Source: Terriglobia bacterium
Lineage (GTDB): Bacteria; Acidobacteriota; Terriglobia; Acidiferrales; UBA7541
NCBI GenBank assembly: GCA_020073605.1
Contig: JAIQEW010000001.1
Span: 460,380-524,379 of the forward strand
Length of the DNA stretch: 64,000 nucleotides
Direction: 5' to 3'
The position numbers and the translations under genes were made by a program. Below, in pieces: positions 9,423 to 18,249 of this stretch (its first letter is position 1; each line of letters starts with the position of its first letter). The notes under the pieces were generated by a model. That model made no database searches, was not told the DNA's origin, and saw only the letters and a list, made by a program, of their open reading frames with translations.

Positions 9423-11189
9423 CTACATCCACTTGTCGATCGAGACGCTGACTCCGTAGCTTAAGCACCCGCACTGGAAGAACGCGTTCGTCTGCCCGCC
9501 TACAACCACGACATTGATGTCGTCCAGGTGAGGCCAGCGCGGGATCATCGCGTCATCGGGCATCTTGTACCACGTCGCATAAGGCTCAAGGCCCTTGAGC
9601 GATCGCGGGTAGTCAAACCCGTATGCAAAGTCCCGACCCTTGTAATCCTTCACGGACTGAGTCGTGTTCTTGTAGAGCCAGTCGATGAGCTTCTCCTTTG
9701 TGTCGTAGCCGCGCTCATGCAGGCTCTGCGCGATCAGCGGATCGGCAACCACCAGCCCGCCGAAGAATCCAGTGAATACGCTGAAGAGGTCGCTGAACTG
9801 CTCCTCGTATTTTGGCGTGTCCGTGCTGGTTCCTCTGGCGCCCTGGCCCGGCACGATACCCAGCCCGCGAAACAGGCTGACCACGTTCTCCCCTGCCTTG
9901 AATCCCTTTTGCACGTGGAAAGGAGCCCAGGGGCTCGCGGCTTCATTTTCCGCGATGATTAGATTGTTGTAGTTGAGGTTGTTTCCCTGCGATCCCATAT
10001 ACGTGTCGCCGGGGATGCCGCCATTGGCGAGGTTCTTCGAAAGCAGCGTCCACGCGCGCCCGATCGTGGCGTTGGGGTGCGCGAACGGTCCCAGGGCGCC
10101 GATGCCGTAGTTCATGTCCAGCTTGTCGCGGATCGGCCCGTTGATCACCGCCGCGTATGCGAACGAGTTCGTGGAGCTCATTAGCGACGGCGTGCCGGAC
10201 GATGCGATGGCTAGAATTGTGGGGAAGTATTCGGGCTTGCATCCGGCCATCACCGCGTTGATGGCCACCTGCTTTACGTTGTATTCCCACGGCGGGTACG
10301 CACCCCCGGCCATTTTCCCGACCAGTTCATCCGGCTTGTGGCTCGTGCCCGCAAGCATCTCCGTGACCAGTTCCTCGGTCGGGACCACGATCGGCAGGAA
10401 ATCAGTCATTCCATTGTCGGTGTAAAACTGCTGGAGGTTGCGTGCGGTGTCCGGCCCATATTTCTCCGGCCCGACCGACACGCGGACCATCCCTGTCTTC
10501 TTCTCGTCGTCCGTGAGCGGCAGGGTCAGCGCATCGACGATTTCCTTCATCATCGGCTTGCCGCTGACGGGATCGTTTCCTTCAACGTACGCGCGGAGCT
10601 GCTCGGGAGTCTTTGATGCCACGGGATGAGGGGTGAAGGTGATGCGCTCGTGCGGCATGCCCCGCTTCGCCACGTTCAGGATCGCCAGATCCTTGAACGC
10701 CTTGGTGACAAGGGGAGTGGTCGGAACGCCCAGCTTTTCAACGCTTATGCAGTGACCGACGGTCGCTGGAGTGCAGGTGCTTCAATGGCCGATGGCCATG
10801 ATCGCCGCATGGCCCTTTTCCTTGATCTCTTTCCACAGCGCGGGATCATCCTCCGCGTACGGCCCCGCCTTTCGCTTGAAGACGACGGTAACGCTGGGCA
10901 TATTTCGATTGAACCAGAGCTGGATCTGGTTCAGAAGAAATCCTCCGCCCTCGAATCCAGTGTCCACGAGATACACCGTTTTCCCGTCCAGGCTGCCGAG
11001 CCGCGGCGCCATGGGAATCAGTTGGATGGGCGGCGGTGTTCCCTTTGGATTGAGCCCCTCGATTCTCGGCTCCGCAGCGGACGCTTTCGCGGGCTTGGAA
11101 CTGATCTTCTTCTGCTGAGCCTCAGCAGTGGCGCCGGCCAGAAGAGCGGGCGAGAGACCCAGGAGTGAGAGCATCTTTCTTCTGTTCAT
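9423..11189 (-). CDS. Putative exported selenoprotein, UGSC/GrdB-like family (copy 1, Sec136)
   Basis: The reading frame runs from ATG 11189 to the stop at 9423 (588 aa) only if the TGA at 10782-10784 is read as selenocysteine. A standard gene caller gives two pieces of about 135 and 416 aa. The TGA lies in GH-U-STCTPATVGHC, the position of the redox Sec/Cys in glycine-reductase GrdB and UGSC-type proteins. A SECIS-like hairpin follows. The order is a Tat-like signal (NRRKMLSLLG, cut near AEAQ), an N-terminal segment to residue 130, the Sec domain with FTPHPV, then a long domain with SSTNSFAYAAVINGPIRDK. The tail NAFFQCGCLSYG has two extra cysteines absent from the other copies. AAAGGTG precedes the ATG. 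A terminator after copy 2 suggests its own promoter. The enzymatic role is unknown. Confidence 0.85.
10750..10768 (-). promoter_or_regulatory. Candidate bacterial SECIS hairpin, copy 1
   Basis: The transcript reads CAGCGACCGUCGGUCACUG, starting 14 nt after the UGA. CAG pairs with CUG and GACC with GGUC, with one C-A mismatch, leaving a GUC apical loop. The loop begins 22 nt after the UGA and its first base is G, within the geometry known for bacterial SECIS elements. Confidence 0.7.
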
Positions 11190-11355
11190 GGGAGCACCTT
11201 TCGCAGCAATGGATTCGCGGGGATCCTTCCTCACCCGGAACGGTCTCACTTATAGCCCCGCGGGGGATGAGATTGCAACTCGATCGGCTTGGGATGTTCC
11301 GTCACCACGCGGCGCCTCAGAGCACTGGTCGCGATCCACGGGGGCCGGAAAAACG

Positions 11356-11383
11356 AAGCCCGGAGGCCTGAGCCTCCGGGCTT
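11356..11383 (-). terminator. Intrinsic terminator after UGSC copy 2
   Basis: On the minus strand the perfect inverted repeat AAGCCCGGAGGC / GCCTCCGGGCTT is followed by CGTTTTT. It lies 41 bp beyond the copy 2 stop and about 170 bp before the copy 1 start, separating their transcripts. Confidence 0.8.
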
Positions 11384-11423
11384 TGGAATGCTTGGCTAGC
11401 GCCTGCTACCGCCGGCGATGCGC

Positions 11424-13166
11424 CTACGTCCACTTGTCGATCGAGACGCTGAGTTGGTACCTCATGTTCGCGATCTGGTGGTACGGGTTCGTCTGGCCGC
11501 CGACGACGACGAAGTTGAACATGTCGGCGCGGGCGAAGCGCGGGATCATCGTGCCGTCCGGAATCTGCTGCCCGCGCGGAGGGCCGCTGAACAGCATGGT
11601 CTTGATGTCGTTGATGTTGACCAGCGTGTTCTTCTGGAGCCAGTCGGCGAGATCTTCCTTGGTCTTGTAGCCGAGATCGCCGAGGCCGTTGGCGACCAGC
11701 GGATCCACGAGAACGAGCGCGCCGTACATATTCGCGAACGGCGTGGTGTTCCAACTGATCGCTTCGTGGAAGTGCGGCACCGGCTTCATGCCCAATCCCT
11801 TGCCGCCCTGGCCCTGCGAGATGCCGAATCCCATGAAGAAGCTGACCACGCTTTCCTCTTTCTTGAAGCCTCTCTGCACGTGGAAAGGAGTCCAAGGGCT
11901 GTCCTTCTCGTTCTCCGGGATGATGAGGTTGCTGAAGTTGACGACGTTCCCTTGCGAGCCCATGTACGTTTGTCCGCAAACTCCGCCATCGCAGAAGTTC
12001 CTGGACATGATCGTCCACGCGCGGCCGATCGAGGAGTTGGCCTGGTTGAAGGGTCCCATCGCGCCGATGCCGTAGTTCATGTTGAGCTTGTCGCGAACCG
12101 GCCCGTTGATCACTGCGGCGGAGACGAGGGAGTTCGTCGAGCTAAAGAGCGCCGATATTCCCGTCGAGGCGATTGCCAGAAGCGTGGGGAAATAGTCCGG
12201 CGTCGCTCCGGCCATCACGGCGTTGATCGCCGCATGCTTCACGGTGTACGACCACTCCGGAAAAGCGCCCTTGGCAGGAGACATCTTGCCGAGCACTTCA
12301 TCGGGAGAGTGGCTGGTGCCCTTGAGCATCGCGTCCACTTTTTCTTGCGTGGGAATGATGATCGGCAGGTAATCCGTCATTCCGTTATCGAGAAAATACT
12401 GCTGCAGGTTGTCCGCCGTATCGACGTACGTGGGCGGGCCGACGGAAGGTGTCGTCGTTCCCGATTTGCTTTCGTCGGCGGTCAGCGGACTTGTGAGCGC
12501 GTCAACAACTTCCTTCATCAGGGGCTTGCCGCTGACGGGGTCTTTGCCCTCGAGATACTCATACATTTGCGCTTCCGACTTGCCCCACACGGGATGTGGA
12601 GTGAAGCAGATGCGTTCGAGCGGCATGCCTCGCTTGGCTGCGTTTGATTTCGCCAGATCCTTGAACGCAATCGTGACCAGGGGAGCGGTCGGAATGCCCA
12701 TTTTTTCGATTTCCATGCAGTGACCGACGGTCGCTGGGGTGCAGGTGCTTCAATGCCCAATCGCCATGATAACGGCGTTGCCTTTGTCTTTGATCTCCGC
12801 GCGGAGTTTGGGATCGTCGTCGCCGTATCCGCCGGCCTTGAGCCGGTAAACGGTGGTCACGCTGGGCATGTTCTTCTTGAACCAGACCGAAATCTGATTC
12901 AGGAAGAGATCGGCGCTCGGGAAGCCGTCCGAGACGAGGTACACGGTCTTGTTTTCCAGCGTGCTGAGGCGAGGCGCCATGGGGATCAGCGTGATCGGGG
13001 GCGGGATGCCTCGCGGGTTGAGCGCTTCGAGCTTCGCGGGTCCCGCGGCGGCCTTGGCGGCTTTTGCAGTCTTCGCCTTGGCCTGCTGCGCCTCGGCGGT
13101 TGCGCCAGCCAAAAGCGCCGGACTCGCGCCGAGCAGCGATAGAATCTTTCGCCTGTTGATCTTCAT
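11424..13166 (-). CDS. Putative exported selenoprotein, UGSC/GrdB-like family (copy 2, Sec139)
   Basis: This is 580 aa from ATG 13166 to the stop at 11424, with the TGA at 12750-12752 read as selenocysteine in GH-U-STCTPATVGHC. The frame is continuous on both sides of the TGA. The signal sequence is Tat-like (INRRKILSLLG, cut near AEAQ). Downstream the protein follows the copy 1 plan: ICFTPHPVWGK, SSTNSLVSAAVINGPVRDK and the ending SVSIDKWT. It is the most divergent of the three. In place of the NGGIPGDTY of copies 1 and 3 it reads CDGGVCGQTY, adding two cysteines that might form a further redox or metal site. Its 3' end carries a good terminator. Confidence 0.85.
12718..12736 (-). promoter_or_regulatory. 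Candidate bacterial SECIS hairpin, copy 2
   Basis: The 19-nt stem-loop is identical to copy 1, at the same distance from the UGA. The only change between UGA and hairpin base is one U to C in the unpaired spacer (silent in a Thr codon). The surrounding coding sequence differs from copy 1 at many wobble positions. Confidence 0.7.
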
Positions 13167-13294
13167 GAGTTTCCCTGGCTCCTTTTCGTCATTCCCGGAG
13201 ATCGGATCTCTCAACGACCGGAATCATACACGAATTTCACGCGGCGACGGCTGACCTCGCCCGGGCGCACGCTCAGAAGCTAACAGCGCCTTCG

Positions 13295-13363
13295 CTACGC
13301 CCGCTTGTCAATTGAGACGCTCAGCCTATACGTCAGGTTTCCGAGTTGAGAGAACGCGTTCGC
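13295..13363 (-). pseudogene. Decayed 3' tail of a fourth UGSC-family copy
   Basis: On the minus strand this segment translates as ANAFSQLGNLTYRLSVSIDK followed by RA and a TAG stop. It matches the last 22 residues of the three intact copies (for example the copy 3 ending TNAYPQAGNLSYGVSISIDK plus WM). Further upstream in the same frame the similarity stops (WQRK). It sits between the copy 2 start and the copy 3 stop. The likely origin is unequal recombination or deletion in a tandem array. Confidence 0.7.
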
Positions 13364-13401
13364 CTTCCTCTGCCAATTCCTCAGCCGGAAAGAAACCTCG
13401 C

Positions 13402-15165
13402 TCACATCCACTTATCAATCGAGATGCTTACTCCATAACTTAGATTCCCGGCCTGCGGATATGCATTCGTTTGCCCGCCGGTCACCACGATGTTGAAACT
13501 CTCCGGCCTCGGGAAGTGCGGGATCACCGCATCGTCCGGCAGCTTGTACCACGTCGCAAACGGTTCTCTTCCCTGAAGCGCCTGCGGGTACTCGAACAGA
13601 TAGGAATAGTTCCTGCTTTTGTAGTCTTTCACCGTCTGCGTCGTGTTCTTGTAGAGCCAGGCGATCAGCTTTTCCTTCGTGTCGTAGCCCTGCTCCTTCA
13701 GACGCACGGCCACCAGCGGATCGGCAATGATCAGCGCACCGAAAAATCCGGTAAAAGTGCTGAAGAGATCGCTCAGCTGATAGTCGAACTGCACGTTTTC
13801 GTTGGCGCTGCTTCCCCGGGCCACTTGCCCTGGAACAACGCCGAGTCCGCGGAACAGGCTGACCACATTCTCTTCCTTCTTAAAGCCTCGCTGGACGTGG
13901 AAGGGCGGCCATGGGCTGGCCTCTTCGTTCTCCGCGATCACAACGTTGTTGTAGTTGAGATTGTTACCGAGAGAGCCCAGATACGTGTCGCCGGGAATTC
14001 CGCCGTTCCCCAGATTCTTCGAAAGCAGCGTCCACGCGCGCCCGATCGTCGCGTTCGCCTGTGCGAACGGGCCCAGCGCGCCGATTCCATAGTTGAACTC
14101 GAGCTTGTCGCGGATGGGCCCGTTGATGATCATGGCGAACGCGAAGGAATTCGTGGAGCTAAAGAGCGAAGCGACTCCGCTGGAGGCGATCGCCAGGACG
14201 ATCGGGAAGTATTCCGGCCTGCATCCCGCCATTACGGCGCTCGCAGCCACTTGCCGGACCGTGTAGCTCCACGCCGGATAGGCGCCCGCCGCCATTTTGC
14301 CGACGACCTCGTCGGGTTTGTGGCTAGTGCCCTTGAGCATCGCCTCGACTTTTTCCTGCGTGGGCAGAATGATCGGGAGGAAATCGGTGTAACCGTTGTT
14401 CAGATAGAATTCCTGCAGGTTGTCCGCGGTGTCCGTAAACGTTGGCGGGCCGACGGAAACGTTGACCGTCCCCGATTTCTTCTCGTCGTCACTCAGCGGC
14501 ACCGTCAGCGCGTCGGTGACTTCCTTCATCAGCGGTTTTCCGCTGACGGGATCCGGTCCATCAACGTACACGCGCAGCTCTTCGGGAGTCTTGCCCCACA
14601 CCGGATGCGGCGTGAAGCAGATGCGCTCGTGGGGCATTCCCCGTTTCGCGGCGTTCAAAATCGCGAGATCCTTGAACGCCTTCGTGATCATCGGGGCACT
14701 TGGGATGCCCATCTTTTCAGTTGTTATGCAGTGACCGACGGTCGCTGGAGTGCAGGTGCTTCAATGCCCGACGGCCATGATGACCGCGTTGCCCTTTTCC
14801 TTGATTTCCTTCCAGAGCTTCGGGTCATCTTCCGCGTAGGGGCCGGCTTTTCTCCTGAACACGACCGTGACGCTCGGCATGTTTCTGCCGAACCAGGCCT
14901 CGACCTGGTGCAGAAGCATATCCGAGCCGTGGAATCCTGTGTCGACGAGATAGACGGTCTTGCCTTCGAGGGTGTCGAGGCGCGGCGCCATCGGTATGAG
15001 CTGTATCGGCGGTGGCGTGCCTTTGGGGTTGACGGCGGTAATCTTTCCCTGGCCGGCGTCCGGGGTAGCTGCTTTGTTGCCTGGCTTTTGTTGAGCAGTG
15101 GCGCGAGAGTCGGCCAGAAGCGCCGGGGACATCCCGAGCAAAGACAGTAACTTCCGCCTGTTCAT
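13402..15165 (-). CDS. Putative exported selenoprotein, UGSC/GrdB-like family (copy 3, Sec135)
   Basis: This is 587 aa from ATG 15165 to the stop at 13402, with the TGA at 14761-14763 read as selenocysteine in GH-U-STCTPATVGHC. GGAAGG upstream of the ATG supports the start. The Tat-like signal NRRKLLSLLG is followed by a short disordered linker and the conserved APRL...KTVYLVDTGF segment. The Sec domain comes next (EKMGIPSAP, ICFTPHPVWGK), then the large C-terminal domain with SSTNSFAFAMIINGPIRDK. It is closest to copy 1 in the second half. It is the first gene of the minus-strand array, and its promoter should lie in the 260-bp divergent gap before the NTF2-like gene. Confidence 0.85.
14729..14747 (-). 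promoter_or_regulatory. Candidate bacterial SECIS hairpin, copy 3
   Basis: This is identical in sequence and position to the copy 1 element: stem CAG/CUG plus GACC/GGUC with a GUC loop, beginning 14 nt after the UGA at 14761-14763. Confidence 0.7.
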
Positions 15166-15425
15166 GGGCCCGTCCTTCCAGGTTGGCTCATACAATGGCT
15201 TCGACGGCACATCCCACGCCGCGGTTACATCATGCCGCCTCGCTTATAGCCTCCCCGCCAAAGGAATTGCAAGTATTTTGCATTGGCAGTGATTCCTGAT
15301 GCGTTGCGCCGATCCCGAATCACCGAGTCGAAGCACCAGCATTGACGCACGGCTTGGAGGGCGCTATCGTGGCGGCCCGTCAGGCAGTCAAGCACTCAAA
15401 GTCGACAGCCGCAGGAGAGTGGCTG

Positions 15426-16466
15426 ATGAAGAAGATCTTCCTTTCGATCGCGATAGCCCTGCTGTTCGCCTTGGCAATTCTCGATACAAAGATCGCCGCT
15501 GCGCAACCGGCTCCGCAACAAAGCCCGGCACCCGCCTGGAACGCGGCGGCCGTCAAGGAGTGCGACCGGGCGTGTCTGGTTGGGATCATGGACGGCTACA
15601 TGAACGCCATCTTCAAGCATGATCCCAAGGCTGTACCCCCGCTGGCGCTGGACGTCCGGATGACTGAAAACACCGGGCAAATGGACGTCGGCGAGGGACT
15701 GTTGTGGCGGTCGAGAGTCGAGCCGACCAGCTTCAAGATCTACGTCGCCGATCCGGTCGCTGGCCAGGTTGTCGAGCAGGCGCGATTGAAAATCCAGGGT
15801 CAGGACGCGCTGGTGGCGGTGCGCTTGAAAATCGACCGCGGCAAAATTCTGGAGATCGAGCAGCTCTGGGCTCGAAACATCGATCAGACCGCGATCCCGC
15901 TGCTGACGACGCCCCGTGAGACGCTGGTGAACGACGTTCCCGCTTCGCAGAGGACCTCGCGAGAAGTTTTGCTTCGCGCGGCCAACTCGTATTTCGACGC
16001 GTTGGAGGGCGACGACGGCAGCATCGCGGCGTTTGCCGACGATTGCGTGCGGCATGAGAACGGCTATCAGACGGTGAACAATCCGCCGCCGGGAGGGCGG
16101 ATGATGCCCGCCCCGATGCTTCCGAATCCGGACACGGAGCAGGGCAAGGCGCAACTCAAATTCAGCATGATGACGTGCAAACAGCAGATCGATAGCAAGA
16201 CCTTCGCCTATATGAAGCACATCCGTCCGCGGAGGGCGCTGATTATCGACGAACAGAAGGGATTGGTGGCGACGTTCCCGTTGTTCGTCCACGACGGGAC
16301 CAAGCGCGGCGCTCCGCCGGACGCGCCTCCGGGCATGCTGCAGAATCTGGTGACCATGGAAACCTTCGGAATCCGCGGCGGGCTGATCCACGAAGTGGAG
16401 GCATTCCCGTTCGTCACGATTCCTTACGGGCTGGGGAACGGCTGGTCGCCGGGTTCGGGCCGCTGA
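15426..16466 (+). CDS. Exported tandem NTF2/SnoaL-like protein
   Basis: This 346-aa protein has a clear signal peptide (MKKIFLSIAIALLFALAIL, cleavage near AAAQP). The start at 15426 is supported by AGGAGAG eight bases upstream. The mature part looks like two cone-fold domains in tandem: about residues 45-170 (MDGYMNAIFKHDPKAVPPL, a typical helix of polyketide-cyclase/SnoaL folds) and about 185-335 (AANSYFDALEGDDGSIAAFADDCVRHENG). Such folds bind small hydrophobic molecules or act as isomerases or dehydratases. No catalytic set can be assigned here. It is transcribed divergently from the selenoprotein array, so it may act on the same substrates, which is inference from position only. Confidence 0.75.
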   Translation: MKKIFLSIAIALLFALAILDTKIAAAQPAPQQSPAPAWNAAAVKECDRACLVGIMDGYMNAIFKHDPKAVPPLALDVRMTENTGQMDVGEGLLWRSRVEPTSFKIYVADPVAGQVVEQARLKIQGQDALVAVRLKIDRGKILEIEQLWARNIDQTAIPLLTTPRETLVNDVPASQRTSREVLLRAANSYFDALEGDDGSIAAFADDCVRHENGYQTVNNPPPGGRMMPAPMLPNPDTEQGKAQLKFSMMTCKQQIDSKTFAYMKHIRPRRALIIDEQKGLVATFPLFVHDGTKRGAPPDAPPGMLQNLVTMETFGIRGGLIHEVEAFPFVTIPYGLGNGWSPGSGR

Positions 16467-16511
16467 TCTAATTCGAATCGAAGCCGAAGCGACCGGGAAG
16501 ACAGGCTAGAG

Positions 16512-17813
16512 CTATCGCTCGGTGAATTCCTCGCTGTGGGTGACGAACTCGGGGTAGGCGCCCGCGCCGAGTTCATAGAGGTCCATGCCCTGGCGTTCGC
16601 CCTCGGCGGCGACGCGCTGCGAGTAAACGCGGTCGAGGAGCCAGTTCAAGCCGTAGGTCAGCGGCAAAACAAAACCGATCAGCGTTGCGATTCCCACCAG
16701 CTGCGCGAGCCACTGGCCCGGATGACCGCTCGCGGATATCTCCGCGAACAATCCCACAGACAGCACACCCCATAGCCCGCCCATCGCGTGCGCTGATATC
16801 GAGCCCCCCGGATCGTCCACCGACATTTGCACCTCGAACCATCCGACGGAAAACGTGACCAGCACTCCCGCTGCGAGCCCGATTGCCGCCGCTGCCGCTG
16901 GGTTCACAAACGCGCAGCCGGCGCTGCTGGCCGCGAGCCCGCCGATCCAGCCATTGGCCGTAAGCGAAGCGTCCGGCTTGCCGTAGCGCGTGTGCGTGAT
17001 CGCCGCCGCCGTCAGTCCGGCCACCGCCGCGGTCAACGTGGTGTTGATGGCGACCAGGACAACGCGTCCCGGCGGTGCGCCGTTAAACAAAATGGCACCC
17101 GCAGAATTCAAGCCCAGCCATCCCACCCACGCCAAAAGGCAGCCGAACAACACGAAGACGCCGTTGTGGCCGGGTATCGCGCTCGGCATTCCGTCGTGGG
17201 TGTATTTCCCGCGGCGAGCGCCGAGAATCCATGCGATCGAAAGCGCAGTAAGGCCGCCCACTGCTTGTATCGTGCTGGCGCCTCCCGTGTCCACGAAGCC
17301 CTGCCCCAGCCCGTAATTCGTCCCGAGTTGCGCGAGCCATCCGCCGCCCCACACCCAGTGTGCGAAGAGCGGATACGTCCATCCGGCGAGCACGGCCGTC
17401 GAAGCGCAGCACGCTCCCAGGCGCCAGCGATCGGCTCCGCTGCCGAGCGGTATCATCGCCGCCAATCCCACGCTGAACATTCCGAGCAACGCGGCGAGCG
17501 ATGCGGGAGAGCCTTCGAAAACTTGATGACGCAAGAAAAGCGGCCCGGCTGCGATCCAATCCCAGCTCTTGCCGGAGAAGCTCACGCTGTGCGACGGCCC
17601 GCCGACGAAACCCTGCCAGGCGAAGCCGCACACGAAATACACCGTGGCCGCAATCGCAACGACGCACAACGAGGACATCATCAGATGCGCCGCGCTGCGC
17701 GAGCGCCCAAGTCCCGCATTGATCAAGGCAAGCCCGGCGCCGGCGCATGGGACGAGGAATATCAGAACCACGCAGAGTGCCGCAGCGGTGTCGGTGAGAG
17801 CGGGGGCGGGCAT
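16512..17813 (-). CDS. amt: Ammonium transporter (Amt family) with altered pore histidine
   Basis: This 433-aa multi-pass inner-membrane protein has about 11 hydrophobic segments. Family marks are the WGGGWL segment, the conserved Asp of the periplasmic ammonium site, the second pore histidine (SAHAMGGLWG) and the cytosolic tail MDLYELGAGAYPEF. Eight residues after the conserved Asp, where E. coli AmtB has His168, this protein has Gln (STIQAVGG). The gating-region FGFN motif reads WLGLN. The ATG at 17813 shares its T with the stop of the small membrane gene upstream (TGATG), so translation is coupled. No glnK gene is adjacent. Confidence 0.9.
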   Translation of the reverse strand: MPAPALTDTAAALCVVLIFLVPCAGAGLALINAGLGRSRSAAHLMMSSLCVVAIAATVYFVCGFAWQGFVGGPSHSVSFSGKSWDWIAAGPLFLRHQVFEGSPASLAALLGMFSVGLAAMIPLGSGADRWRLGACCASTAVLAGWTYPLFAHWVWGGGWLAQLGTNYGLGQGFVDTGGASTIQAVGGLTALSIAWILGARRGKYTHDGMPSAIPGHNGVFVLFGCLLAWVGWLGLNSAGAILFNGAPPGRVVLVAINTTLTAAVAGLTAAAITHTRYGKPDASLTANGWIGGLAASSAGCAFVNPAAAAAIGLAAGVLVTFSVGWFEVQMSVDDPGGSISAHAMGGLWGVLSVGLFAEISASGHPGQWLAQLVGIATLIGFVLPLTYGLNWLLDRVYSQRVAAEGERQGMDLYELGAGAYPEFVTHSEEFTER

Positions 17814-17992
17814 CACTCGCGCTCACCTCGCTGCGCGGGATGCGCACGAATCACGAGCACGAGGCCGAGGATTTCCACGCCGATACCGGCCAGCACGAAG
17901 GCGGCGCGCGGCGCCTCCACAACCAGCAACGCGACCGCCGTTATCACGATCGCCCAGCCGGCCAGGAGTAGAAGAAAGCCCAGAATCTTCAT
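17813..17992 (-). CDS. Small two-helix membrane protein coupled to amt
   Basis: This 59-aa reading frame runs from ATG 17992 to a TGA at 17813-17815 that overlaps the amt ATG by one base. Two hydrophobic stretches span about residues 3-24 and 29-47 and are separated by VEAPRA. The C-terminus is charged (HPAQRGERE). GAGG lies about nine bases before the ATG. The coupling and hydrophobic pattern argue for a real gene, possibly an accessory of the transporter. I know no named family for it. Confidence 0.65.
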   Translation of the reverse strand: MKILGFLLLLAGWAIVITAVALLVVEAPRAAFVLAGIGVEILGLVLVIRAHPAQRGERE

Positions 17993-18249
17993 GCAGCAAG
18001 ACCTCGAGCGTTGCGGTGCGAATCCACTGCGGCAATCATTTCCACGGCTAAAATATCACTGTTGTGCTCGACGGGGAGACAACAAAGAACTGCATGAGGC
18101 GACCGCCGCTCACGCGGCCGCTAGCGTAGCACTTGCGCGGAAACCCATCCACACGATTCTTGCCGCGTTGTCTGCGGCGGTCCGAAAACAAAAATGGCGG
18201 AAAGCGGATTGGTTCTCCGCTCCCCGCCGAGTGTTCCTTTGATTGCTGG

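Noticed and set aside
13471..15150. Long plus-strand frame of 559 codons over copy 3
   Set aside because: It is antisense to a well-supported gene, has basic, low-complexity composition and is explained by the high GC content.
9423..15165. The three TGA-interrupted genes as pseudogenes
   Set aside because: The same position in the same redox motif is hit in all three, the frames are open and coding-like on both sides, and the DNA just after the TGA is more conserved than the rest.
16827..18242. Plus-strand frame of 471 codons over amt
   Set aside because: Antisense shadow of the transporter.
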